Source of the DNA: Diplosphaera chodatii
Taxonomy: Eukaryota > Chlorophyta > Trebouxiophyceae > Prasiolales > Stichococcaceae
NCBI GenBank assembly: GCA_032358165.1
Contig: JAALGY010000032.1
Span: forward strand, 496,001 to 560,000
Direction: 5' to 3'
DNA: 64,000 nucleotides
Shown one piece after another: positions 12,101-22,107 of this stretch. The notes below the pieces were generated by a model that had not been told where the DNA came from, did no database searches, and worked only from the letters and a program-made list of their open reading frames with translations. The translations under genes and the position numbers were made by a program. Each line of letters begins with the position of its first letter. Within the stretch, counting starts at the first letter, position 1.

Positions 12101-13723
12101 CCTGTATGACCAGAGGGGACAAGCTGCTGGCCTCTGTGTCTGAACCCTTGTGTCGGATTAGCTTCATATACACATAGCCAGTTGGTAATGGGCATGAGCG
12201 GCCTGGCTCTGGCTGAGCTTATAGAGTTCGTCCTGGTTGTATGAGCAGGCATGAGTCGCCTAGCATGCTTTTGTATAGGGGGCAGCAGCGCACCCTGCAG
12301 TCTGAGTAGCCCGCTCGTGACAACAGCGGCTACGCAGCCACGCTCTGTACCCTTGTGCCCCTCATCATGTTTATGGAAATGCAGGCAATCAGGTGCGGGG
12401 GTGCCAGTGGCGGCGCAGCACCGGTCGTGGCTGAAGGCGGCTCCACTGATGACGGCGCTGAGGTTGCGGCAATGGAGCTGGCACAGCCCCAGCCCCAGGA
12501 GAGCGAGGCAACATCTGCAGCGCCGACCCTGTCAAAGCCGCTGGACACAAGGCAAGGCTTTTCTGCTGGCGTTTTCGAGTGAAGTGCAAACCCACACAAC
12601 CTGCAAACTATGCCGACAACATCCAAGATGTCTGTCTGCTGACGTTCTGCTGCAGACACTGTCGGCACTGGTGTGAAGCCTCTTTCGAGCATTCGTCAAC
12701 CCCATGATGCCCCTGAATGGCATCCACACCAAGAATGGAAGCTGTCGCCAACCAGTTGATTGCGCTGCGTAGGAGCGTGCTGCGGCAGCTCAACCTGCTG
12801 CGCACAGCGGATGGCGCATGGAGCGACTCAGATGCGCTGCTGTCGCTGCTGGCGGGCCTAAAGGACAGCAGCTCCGGAGCAGACGGTGAGGCATCGAGCG
12901 ATTAGATTTGCAACCGCTTGCCGAGTGCTGCCACACAGCGACCGATAGATTCGTGCAGCTAAGTTTGCAGCACTTGCAGCGCTCACATATCGACATACGT
13001 TGTGCACTGCAATGTTTCGGCCTGGGTGCGAGAGCCACACAGCATGGGCAGCAGGGTGGCCACCGCATGCCCTGTTAGATTCACAGCCTAACCGAACAAG
13101 CATGCTTGTTCTGGACAAGCTCCAAGGCAGGCAGAGCCGGCCTGAGAGCACGTCACCCTGCGAAGCGTCCCTGCCTGATGGGTGGCGCAATGTGGACCCA
13201 GGCGCCGCCGCGCTGCGTGCTGCAAGGCCAGAGGCGGTGCCGCCGGACGCCTGGGCGACCGTGCTGGCGCTGGCGGCGCTGCGCGCGCGGCTGCGGGGCG
13301 AGCGGGCCCTGTGGTCCGACTGGGAGGTGAGAAGTCGCCCATCTGCTGAGCATTGGAACGAGCACCGTGGGCAGCGACTTGTTGTGTGCTGTGTTGAAGC
13401 TGGGGAGTGGAGACCCTTGGCAGACGGTGCCGATCATGTGTGAAACGCGTGTCCAAGGCCCGAAGTGTGGTTCGTTCCTGAGGTGCACATTCAGCAAGAT
13501 GCATAAGGCTCTGATCGGTCAGCCAGAGCTTGCAGCAGCAGCAGCAGCTGGGTGTGGGTGCTGCTGCTGCTGTGCAGCATAGCTGCATGGACGGGCCGTG
13601 CGTGCTTCAATGCTGCTGTCACCTACCCCGCAGGATCGCGCCACGGCATGGCTGAAGTCGCATTGGCCAGCACACACTGGCAGTCCGGGCGTCGCGATCA
13701 TCAGTGCCATGAAGCTGGTGTGA
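6146..13723 (+). CDS. VIT domain - von Willebrand factor A domain protein (VWA5A/ITIH-like architecture)
   Basis: Large multi-exon protein combining an N-terminal VIT domain with a vWA domain and a C-terminal helical region, like animal VWA5A and inter-alpha-inhibitor heavy chains and related plant proteins. Supported exons include 6146-6252, 6473-6601, 6725-6879, 7075-7158, 7314-7409, 7619-7787, 7953-8094, 8230-8369, 8579-8764, 8969-9084, ~9290-9398, 9587-9668, 9920-10016, 10181-10317, 10462-10582, 10791-10889, 10993-11133, 11332-11431, 11633-11725, ~11968-12092, ~12380-12550, ~12720-12890, ~13130-13326, 13634-13723. VIT: FRFPVPSRAAVY, QAEQEYTHAVRQGHTAVLAKQ region, SIYSVELGNLEAHTECVVRL. vWA: LWLVIDGSGSMGG with an intact MIDAS DxSxS, later HWGGTEILGAL and IIFCTDGG. 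C-terminus: PPDAWATVLALAALRAR, then ATAWLKSHWP and stop TGA. Two junctions (6601/6725 and 9084/9288) do not keep frame with GT-AG sites. No signal peptide seen, so probably cytosolic. Substrate unknown. Confidence 0.85.
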
Positions 13724-14322
13724 TAATGCACCGTCATGATGACGAAGGCAAGCCACAGGGGCAGCGGGCAGTCGCACCATTTTCACGAATTCGGGCTGCC
13801 AACATGTGTATGCTGCGGTCATTCAGGCGACCGGGTCTTGCAGGAAAGAGGTCAAACAGGAAGCAGGCAGTGGGCATCGGCACAGGGCAGTGCTTGTTAG
13901 GGTCTTCAGGCGCATGGTCATGTATTGCATCAGTGGGTCTTTGATTGGCAGGCGGTGCATCAGGTTGCCGATGGGTAGAAGTGTGTGAAGTCGGAAGGTT
14001 TTGTGTGCTGCTGCGCATCAGTCTAAAGTATGGTGCACAATGGCTCGGCAATATCAGTACTCATGATTAGTGGCAACAGGCAGAAATGTAAATGAGGCGA
14101 CAACAAAACCAAATTCCTTCGGTGCGATGAAATCAAAATTTCTCGACAATCATCACAGGTTCTCGCCAATAGTCTGCATGGAGGTGACATTGGCAGTCTT
14201 GATGAGCAGTCACCCTGGGTGACCAGCAGGATCCATAGAGGAAGGAGGCTCGCTGCTGCTTTGCTGGGTGGCAAGGTCCGTCCACGTGTCTTGTCCCGCA
14301 AAACCCTCCCAAGCGGCACCGG
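13724..14322. other. Convergent 3' region between the VIT-vWA and lipocalin-like genes
   Basis: No supported exon. A TGTAA word, the usual green-algal polyadenylation signal, lies at 14087-14091 on the + strand, about 365 nt after the VIT-vWA stop, and could serve that transcript. Confidence 0.35.
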
Positions 14323-15270
14323 CTACTCAGCTGCAGTGCTGGAGCACGCAGCTGACGGCGCAAAAGCAACATGCTTCCACGGCAGGTCCCGGTCTGCTAG
14401 CTCGTTGAGGCGGTCACCCACGTCCAGGCGGTCGTGCAGCCATGTCCGTGACAGCAGGGCCAGCACCTGTGCAGGCTTCTGGCCGCCGAGGCTAGCAGAA
14501 GTGGTGCACATCAGCGCCCAGGATGTGTAGTCGGTGGAAACCACATGGTACGGCAGCACGTGCCCGCTGTCGAGCTGCACCTGGAGGCGTGCGGGCGAAG
14601 CCCGCTCAGGTACACGGCCCCTGCCATTCACCACAGTCGGCAGGCCTGTCGCTTCCTGCTTCCCATCACCGTTGCTGCCACCATGCGCACCGCTGCCCTG
14701 CAGCGGCTGCGGGCGGTGCGTGAACTTTACTGCAAAATTGCCACCGTGGCTTCCCGCACCACTGGTGGTGTTGACGCCCCTGACTGAAGCAGGTTTTGTG
14801 CTGCTATTGCTGTCTCTGACCGGCTGGCGCTTTACAGGCTGCTCCTTTGCTGCTCCTGACACTGTGGCAAAGCTCGCAGTCGTGCACTTGGTGCTGACCA
14901 CCTTCTCCCATGCAGACGCCTCCGCCGTCGAGTGCAGCCATGCAATGGTGTGCCAGTCGCCGGCAAACCTGGCCATGTCGAACACCGGCAGCGCGTCAAT
15001 ATTGGCACAGCCTGCTCCAATGCTGTCGCCATTGTCCGCATCTCCGGCAGCAAGCCACGATGATTGTGCCACGAACACACCAGCTCCGACCACTGCCAGA
15101 GCTGTAAACGCCACCAGAGGCATGCTGCGCAGGGGATTTTGCCGCTTGCCGGGCCTGCTGGTGCCTGGCACAGGCTGCGGGGCAACTGTCTGGCTCGGTG
15201 CAAAAGGCAGCATCGGTGGCGGTGATTGGGGCGACAGCATTGGCGGGCTGGCACCCCTGCACGCCAACAC
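14323..15270 (-). CDS. Lipocalin-like protein with N-terminal membrane anchor, single exon
   Basis: 315-residue uninterrupted reading frame. Residues 1-50 are Pro/Ser-rich and end in basic residues (RPGKRQNPLR). A hydrophobic segment follows at about 50-75 (PLVAFTALAVVGAGVFVA), which suggests a type II signal anchor or an uncleaved signal sequence. The C-terminal part has lipocalin signatures: FDMARFAGDWHTIAWLHST (the G-x-W motif of strand A), then after a long insert YHVVSTDYTSWALMCT and a late LALLSRTWLHDRLD with the third-region Arg. Between strands lies a roughly 100-residue Ser/Gly/Thr-rich linker with little predicted structure. Lipocalins bind small hydrophobic molecules, and chloroplast and temperature-induced plant forms protect lipids from oxidation; whether this one does is unknown. 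It is one of three intronless genes in an intron-dense window. Alternative: a degenerate lipocalin, because the linker makes the family call weaker than for its neighbours. Confidence 0.72.
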   Translation of the reverse strand: MLACRGASPPMLSPQSPPPMLPFAPSQTVAPQPVPGTSRPGKRQNPLRSMPLVAFTALAVVGAGVFVAQSSWLAAGDADNGDSIGAGCANIDALPVFDMARFAGDWHTIAWLHSTAEASAWEKVVSTKCTTASFATVSGAAKEQPVKRQPVRDSNSSTKPASVRGVNTTSGAGSHGGNFAVKFTHRPQPLQGSGAHGGSNGDGKQEATGLPTVVNGRGRVPERASPARLQVQLDSGHVLPYHVVSTDYTSWALMCTTSASLGGQKPAQVLALLSRTWLHDRLDVGDRLNELADRDLPWKHVAFAPSAACSSTAAE

Positions 15271-16374
15271 AGTTTGATGGGTCAGTGATTTTACACACTA
15301 CTGCTGACGCGCCTCCTGGAGCGCACAGCGACCCGACTGATGTTTTCAAGAGCATGATGCACATGTGCGTGTCAGCACGACACACGCCTGGCAAGTGTGT
15401 CCATTGCACAAAGACCTGTCTTCGTGCAGCGTCCTGAGGCCGGTCAGCTGCATGCCGTGGCCGCTGTGCTCGGCGGGCCGGTCTGGATGCGTGCGTGCGG
15501 TGGCGTGGTGGCTGACCACGCTGAGGCTGCTGTCAATGCTGAAAGACTTCCTCATGCCGCCTGATGCAGTTCAACCGAATGTCGCCGTGTTAGCGGGCTC
15601 CACACCCACAGAGCTCGTGTCGCTCATCTGCCCATCTGTGATGAACTGCTGCCGCTGTTGAGCTGTCACTCCTGCTAAGCCTTTGCTGTGATCGCTGCTG
15701 GTGCTCCCGCACGACTACTGCGTGCTGCTGGCTGCTGGCATCACGCAGCTGAGCCGCAGCTTCGGCGGCAGTCCAGCAGCAGATGCGAGCTGGTGGTGCC
15801 TTGTACAAACACGGCTTGTCAAGGTCGCTCCCAGCCTTGCAGCATAGCAGGCGCTGACCCTCAGTTGACGTGGTTTCACACATGGCCGTCGATCCACGTG
15901 CAAGCACCAGCATGGAGACGGGGCAGATGCGCTTGGTATCTCGGCATCCAAGGTTAGCCAGCGGATGAGCACCTCACAGAAGTATGAAAGACACTTGCTG
16001 CACATGTGCAGCAGTACACATCTGCTTTAAGCCGCGGCGATGTGCAGTGTTGTGTCACGAAACTGGCACACGATCTGACAAGGCCGTGGCTCTACAGTTG
16101 GCCACTCGGCTGGCAGCTGCGCCAATAGTTATATTTCTGAGCACACTCGAACCTTCGACGAGGGTTGATACCAGTTTGCGGCTGTGTGCTCGAAACACAA
16201 CAGTGCTGACGTTGGTAGCGGACCTGCAGATGCAATGGGGTTGTATTTACAGAGCTCACCTGGGAGGAGGCCTTTATGCAAATCGGGCTCGGTTGAGGCC
16301 TGCATGATGCGCCAAGGCGTGCACACAGCGGCTTGCATGGAGGCGAAATCAGCTGCGCGTTCACGGCTGGCAAG
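15271..16374. promoter_or_regulatory. Divergent spacer between the lipocalin-like gene and glutathione reductase
   Basis: About 1.1 kb between two divergent single-exon genes. Short open frames occur on both strands (for example 15346-15555 and 15590-15913, minus) but have no recognisable product or coherent splice sites. I take it as promoters and 5' UTRs; a non-coding 5' exon of either gene cannot be excluded. Confidence 0.35.
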
Positions 16375-17868
16375 ATGACTGAGAACGGTACCAAGTACGA
16401 CTTCGATTTGTTGGTCATCGGCGCGGGCAGCGGCGGCACTCGAGCTGCAAGGTTTGCTGCACAGAACTACGGCGCGAAGGTGGGCATTGTAGAGCTGCCC
16501 TTCGCCTTCATTCCGGACGACAGGCACGGCGGCGCAGGCGGCACGTGTGTCATTCGGGGCTGCGTGCCAAAGAAGCTCCTTGTATATGGGTCAGAGTTCA
16601 GCGATGACTTTCAGGATGCACGCGGCTTTGGGTGGGACATCCCGGGACACCCCAAGTTCAGCTGGAAGACGCTCATACAGAAGAAGGCAAAGGAGATTGC
16701 CAGGCTGAACAGCGTCTACGACAACCTGCTGAAGGATGCTGGCGTTGAGATGTATGAGGGCTGGGGCGAATTTGTGGACCCGCACACAGTGAAGATCAGC
16801 CTCACAGCCGGCGGCGAGAAGTCCGTCACAGCCCAGAGCATCCTGATCGCCACAGGGGGCCGCGCCGTCAAGGCCCCGATTGAGGGCGCGGAGCACGCCA
16901 TCACATCAGACGAGGCGCTGGCGCTGGACGACCTGCCGGAGCACTGCAACACGGTTGTTACGGTGGGCGCGGGCTACATCAGCCTGGAGTTTGCGCACAT
17001 CTTCCACGGCTTTGGCTGCGAGACGCACGTGATGTACCGCAAGGCCAAGCCGCTGCGTGGGTTCGACGACGAGTGCTGCACGCACATCCAGGAGAACATG
17101 GTGAAGCGCGGCCTGCATGTGCACACAGAGACCTCGCCTACAAAAATCGAGAAGAATGAGGATGGGACGCTCACTGTGCACTACAAGGGCAAGGATGGGC
17201 AGGAGCAGAGCTTGATAGCAGGCTTTGTCATGTTTGGCACAGGCCGGAAGCCCAACACCAACAGGCTCGCCATCGAGAAAGCAGGCGTGGAGCTGGATGA
17301 CGCAGGAGCAGTCAAGGTCGACACCTTCTCACGCACCAACCAGCATCACATCTTTGCGGTCGGCGATGTCACCAACCGGCTCAACCTGACGCCGGTCGCG
17401 CTGATGGAGGGCATGGCAGTGGCAGCCACGCTGTTTGGCGAAAAGGAGAAGCCCGCCGACCACAAGAACGTGCCGTCAGCAGTGTTCATCCAGCCGCCCC
17501 TGGGCACAGTGGGCATGACAGAGGAGCAGGCCCGCGAGGCGATCGCCGGCGACATCGACGTCTACATCTCGAAGTTCCGGCCAATGAAGAACACCATCAC
17601 AGGACGAGAGGAGAAGACCCTGGTCAAGATCATCGTGGAGGTGGCCACCGACAAGATTCTGGGCGTGCACATGGTGGGCCCAGACTCGCCGGAGATCATG
17701 CAGGGCGTCGCAATTGCCATGAAGGCGGGCGCCACCAAGGCCCACTTCGACTCGACGGTGGGCATACACCCCTCAGCAGCAGAGGAGCTGGTGTCCATGC
17801 GCAGCCGGGCACGGCGCATCAGGGGCAGGGGGCAGCAGGACCACGAGACGACCAACCGCAGCACTTGA
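16375..17868 (+). CDS. Glutathione reductase (NADPH), intronless, probably cytosolic
   Basis: Flavoprotein disulfide reductase that regenerates GSH from GSSG with NADPH. FAD-binding GxGxxG near the start (DLLVIGAGSGGTRAARFAA); redox-active disulfide in GGTCVIRGCVPKKLLVYG (plant-type); NADPH-binding region VVTVGAGYISLEFAHIF; second FAD motif HHIFAVGDVTNRLNLTPVA; C-terminal dimer-interface catalytic His/Glu in VGIHPSAAEELVSMR. The NADPH-side basic residues are represented by MYRKAKPLRGFD. Starting at MTENGTKYDFDL gives 497 aa, typical of cytosolic plant GR. An in-frame ATG at 16333 would add 14 residues, which do not resemble an organelle presequence. The last ~20 residues (RARRIRGRGQQDHETTNRST) are basic and polar and extend past the usual plant end. 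There are no introns, unlike most neighbours. Confidence 0.97.
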   Translation: MTENGTKYDFDLLVIGAGSGGTRAARFAAQNYGAKVGIVELPFAFIPDDRHGGAGGTCVIRGCVPKKLLVYGSEFSDDFQDARGFGWDIPGHPKFSWKTLIQKKAKEIARLNSVYDNLLKDAGVEMYEGWGEFVDPHTVKISLTAGGEKSVTAQSILIATGGRAVKAPIEGAEHAITSDEALALDDLPEHCNTVVTVGAGYISLEFAHIFHGFGCETHVMYRKAKPLRGFDDECCTHIQENMVKRGLHVHTETSPTKIEKNEDGTLTVHYKGKDGQEQSLIAGFVMFGTGRKPNTNRLAIEKAGVELDDAGAVKVDTFSRTNQHHIFAVGDVTNRLNLTPVALMEGMAVAATLFGEKEKPADHKNVPSAVFIQPPLGTVGMTEEQAREAIAGDIDVYISKFRPMKNTITGREEKTLVKIIVEVATDKILGVHMVGPDSPEIMQGVAIAMKAGATKAHFDSTVGIHPSAAEELVSMRSRARRIRGRGQQDHETTNRST

Positions 17869-18245
17869 GACCCGCGGCGGCAAGCAGCGTCACTTGTAGT
17901 CTGCCTGAGATTTCTGAAAGCGCTTTATTTGCATGCTCTGCCATACAGCACACGGCTACTGCAGGTCTGCAGATATCTGGCAGAGCTTTTCGGGTGTATT
18001 CTCTGGCCGATGTGTATCATCATTTGCGCCAAGCTCTTTCGCCTTGCAAGTTTTATCAAGGTCAAATCAGGAGGTGCACATGTCATGACCTGGTTAGTCT
18101 CTGAAAGGGGTTAACTTGCTGCGACTGTCGAGCAGTGAACGTCACGTCCAAGCGCCAGGGTACATTGATTGTCCAACACAACCTCAACAGAAACCAATGT
18201 AGGGTCAAACATCTCCCACTGAACATGGTGAAAGCATACATCAGA
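17869..18245. other. Convergent 3' region between glutathione reductase and the LRR gene
   Basis: 377 bp with no supported exon; expected to hold both 3' UTRs. No TGTAA signal could be assigned with confidence. Confidence 0.35.
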
Positions 18246-21200
18246 TCAGTCGTCATCATCGGGTATGGATGCCATCTCATTAAGTAACCTCTCCATCGTG
18301 CCGGCCTGTATAAACAACCAAGGTGAAAGTAGAGTCAGATGTGCAAGAGTGCATGCAAGGACAGATGGTGAAAGATGTGCGCAAGCGGGAAGTTGGGCTA
18401 TGCCACTGTCAAAAGTAGTGGTGAAGTGACCTGGCATCCCGCCTGTCAACTTGAGCAAGTGCTTGGCTTGCACTGCATAGGCTGCACGTTATAGCCCGTC
18501 TCCGGATGCCATCATGTGCCTTGCGTGCAGTGTCGATGCATGCTGTGTGCACGCGGGCGCTCACCTGCTCGTACGAGAAGTCGGCGAGGCTTGGCAGTGC
18601 CGCCCGGACGGCGTCTGCGTCCGCGGGCTCCAGCTGCAGATCCGACAGCGCGAGCACCCGCAGCCGCTTCAGCGACTTGATGGTCGTCAGGCCGGGAGCA
18701 TCCAGCTCCGTCATGCCCTGCGGCATGTAGAGACACTCATCCATGCAGTGTCACGTACACCGAATGCCTGCTGCCTGAGGGTCCTCGAGATCAACGACCT
18801 GCGGACGCCAGAGTGTTATGTTGCCTCCGTGCACTCATGCGGAAGTCGATTGACAGATTGATATGATTTGGTATCAGGACTCACATTTAGCGTCAGCACT
18901 TCCAGGCCTGTCAACACTGCAAGGTGCTCGATATCCTCGTCTGTGAGGTTCTCGAGGAACGCCATCTTCAGCGAGGTCAGCCCTGCACCACCACGTAGTC
19001 AGTGTAGGGGAGGACTGCTGCCCACGGGCGTGTGAGCATGGCTGGATGCTTGATGCGATGTGCGGCCCTCATAACCATGAAATGTGTGAGATTGGTACAG
19101 GCAGTAGGGATGGTGTACGTCATGCATCGGCTGCCGTGCCTGTGAGGTACACCAGCGCTGCCAGGGGGTCGTCGTCCCCCAGCTCCAGGCAGCTGCTGAG
19201 GTTCAGCGACTGCAGCCCGCTGACGCTGCGCAGGGCGTACAGCCCGACGCCTGAGATTGCCTGCGTATGCAGAGTCCAGGCCTCAGGAGCAGGTTTCAAC
19301 GAGTTGCAGCTGGATCCGTAGAATGCTGCAAGACAGCGACACACTGCAAGCGCAGACCATCCCTCATTTCCACAGCGGCGTGCTGCCAGCGCAGCCCATA
19401 CTTCGCGGGCAGGCAGCGTCGTGCATGCAGCAGCCACAAGCCACCTGGCAGTCTGCGATGCTGAGGCGGGCCAGGGCGGGCTGGTGCTCCAGGGCCAGCA
19501 GGCCCGCGTCGTCAGTGTCTGTGGACGCCACCTCCAGGTGCTGCAGCGCCGGCAGCAGCGGCAGCGTGCCTAACGTCACCTGGCAATGCACACGGTCGGT
19601 CATCAGGTACGCACATGTGAGCCTCGCCCAGCAAGCTGTAGGCCGACTGTTTCAGGAAGCAGAAACTCTTCGGATCATCCGACACTGCAGTGTTCCTCGG
19701 CAAATCCGCAAGCCAGCGGTCTGCTCAGAAGTTTCGGGCACGCACCAGAGATGCGCCGCTGAGGTTGAGTGATGTCAGCGCGGTCAGGGGCCCAAGCCTT
19801 GCCACTCCCAAGTCGCCCAGCTCCGAGTTCTGTGACAGGTCTAACACCTGCATGGCAGTCGAACGACCTGTAACGTAAAACTGAATTTTTTTGAATACTC
19901 TTTGATAGCCACCACTCATTGACGGGGAACTCAATCAGAAGATGCACAGCATGAAACACCACACACTGTGGCTACACCGCCATGACTCTGACCTGCAGCC
20001 GGTTCAGCCGCGCCACAGCCAGCATCGACGCCTCGCCGATGCCGCACATTGACACCGTCAGTGCTGTCAGCCTGCACAGACAACACGAACAGCTGCTGTT
20101 TGCACCTTTCCAGTGAAGCGACCTCAACTCAAGATAGAGCTGACTGCACAGGTGGATCCCTAGGTCTGGCAAAGGCCGCTGAGCACTACGGTTGTTGGTC
20201 ATGTCCCATGCGTACCTGGTCAGGTCTGAAATGGCTGGCGCCAGGCTGGCGTCATCCAGCTGGCCAATCTCGTAAAGCCGCAACGACTGCAACTGGTGCA
20301 GTGAGCTGAAGGCCGTGACACCTTCCTGCTCGTGTGCACGCAGCCATGTCAGAAGCATGTGCTGCTGATGTATCACACTAAAGAACAGATACGCCTGGCA
20401 ATGATGACATCATGTGGGCATGGCTTCTTTCGTCATGATCGCTCACCCCGAGCTCCGCACAGCGGGAGATGTTGAGTCGCCTCAGGCTCGTGAGGCTGCT
20501 GCCAATCACCCTTGCAGCCTCATCTGTCAACCCTGTGCCCAGCTTGCTCCTGCACCATGGCATGCCGCCATGAGTGTCGACCGTCATGCATTAAGTTTTA
20601 CGACATGCCCAGCAACGCAGAGTGCGAGCACGACAGTCGTATTTGCAAGGCGCATGCGTGCCTGGTAGACCGTGTCTTGGTCATGTCGCCGGCGTATGAT
20701 AGCATGGTCAGGTGGGAGCCAAGAGGGCCTAGCTGCGCCACCGCTTCAGGACTAAAGTCAAAGTTCAGGGCCAGTACTTCCAGCCGTTTCAATCCCTGCA
20801 GTGCATGCTGTGCTGCATCAACAGCAAGGTGCTGTGTACACGATTTATATCTGCGCAAATGTTATTCACACTTGCTTGATGACAGGCCGCTGCTGCAGGG
20901 CAGCGCCACTGCTCAGCACTTCACCGTACAACATGAAAATCTCACCAACAGGGCAGGCAAGGTGGTGTCATCACAGCGCAATGGCATTGGCCACTCGTCA
21001 GGGTTCACTGCCCGCAGGTTGGTGAAACGCCGCAGCAGCTGAGACAGCACTGGCTCCCTGATCGGTTGCTTGGGGCTCAAGTCCTGCAGAATACAATGGG
21101 CGGTCAGCGGTGAGGTCTTCACCACTGCCGTGGCCAATCACAGAACTGCCAAGCGCAGACCAGGGTAGCCTCCTTTGCGGGAATTCCCCTTGCATCACAG

Positions 21201-21599
21201 CAAGCAGTGCGGCATAACATCGAGTCTGGCATACAGTAGGATGTCTCCAGTAGAAAGTGTTTTTCCATGAAATGGTGAAGCTCACCCTGATGCTAGCGTC
21301 CACAATGTCCCGCCAGCGCTTTGATGTCAGCCGCATTGCTGGCAGCGTAACACGCACCTCTGGTGACGCCTGCACGGTCGGGTTCATGGTTGCGCCGTGC
21401 CAGACGTTAGTTTCCACATGGCCCCAGACGAACCGCACAGTCGCCTGCCAACATGCTGCACATCACAAACCCTGCAGCTGCACTCATGCATACTTCCAGC
21501 ACCATGTGCAAGAGAGTCGGCTGCGATCCTGCGAGTCACCTGCACCGCCGCTAGGACGCGGTCGAACAGGTCGGCCATCTCACCGCCGGCTGTGGCCAT
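18246..21599 (-). CDS. F-box-like / leucine-rich repeat (RNI-type) protein
   Basis: Multi-exon LRR protein. First exons 21540-21599 (MATAGGEMADLFDRVLAAVQ), 21286-21444, 20946-21083 and ~20700-20795; last exon ~18246-18312 ending in IPDDDD and TGA. Exon 2 carries an F-box-like piece, MRLTSKRWRDIVDASIR, which matches the K-x-W-R-x-x-x-D end of F-boxes. The rest is a run of LRRs with little else: KRLEVLALNFDFSPEAVAQL, SLTSLRRLNISRCAELG (~20430-20540), LYEIGQLDDASLAPAISDL (~20220-20300), TALTVSMCGIGEASMLAVARL (~19990-20070), VLDLSQNSELGDLGVARLG (~19750-19860), LQHLEVASTDTDDAGLLALE (~19470-19560), LQSLNLSSCLELGDDD (~19150-19230), SLKMAFLENLTDEDIEHLAV (18890-18985), KRLRVLALSDLQLEP (18565-18720). 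Such proteins usually act as substrate receptors of SCF ubiquitin ligases. The substrate is unknown and the F-box half is short, so a plain LRR protein is possible. Several middle exon borders are unresolved. Confidence 0.8.
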
Positions 21600-22107
21600 G
21601 CCCCATGCTGAGCTGCCCGGTACCGAACCCACGGCATGGGCGTGTTTCTTTGGCATGCTGGCCGAGAGCTGGTTTCAGCACGTGTCTCGACTCGTGCCTT
21701 TTAGCACTGACAATTGCACAAGGGCTTCTGATCATGGGCTGTATCTGTTGTAAGTTGACGGCACCTGCAGTATCTGCGCGGCAAGGTAAGTTTGGAGCAA
21801 TGGACAAAGAGCTACTGGCCACGTGCTGCAGCGGTCCTCAGAGGTGCTAGCTGCGGGTAAGCAGGACGGTTTCTCGTGAAGATTGGGGCTAGATGGCGGA
21901 CGGGGCCATGCAGACATGTGAAGGAAATATTTCAAAACAGGATGCAGATACTTCACAGCTGCTGCTACTGTGTTGTAGAGATCGGCAGGTGCAGCGTCAT
22001 GTTTCCTCTGCATAAGGAATCAATTCCCAAACTGAACACCTGCTTGCAAGTCAGCACATCGGCTGCAGGCGATACAGATTGAGCTTGCGCGGTTTACAAA
22101 TCAGATC
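21600..22107. promoter_or_regulatory. Divergent spacer between the LRR gene and the DUF4097 gene
   Basis: 508 bp between head-to-head starts; no supported exon. Confidence 0.35.

Noticed and set aside
15281..16332. Small ORFs (e.g. 15346-15555 minus, 15984-16307 plus) as genes
   Set aside because: No codon bias consistent with neighbours, no family resemblance, no linked exons.
16591..17769. Several minus-strand open frames of 66-101 codons antisense to glutathione reductase
   Set aside because: They are shadows of a highly G/C3-biased coding frame; none has homology or splice sites.
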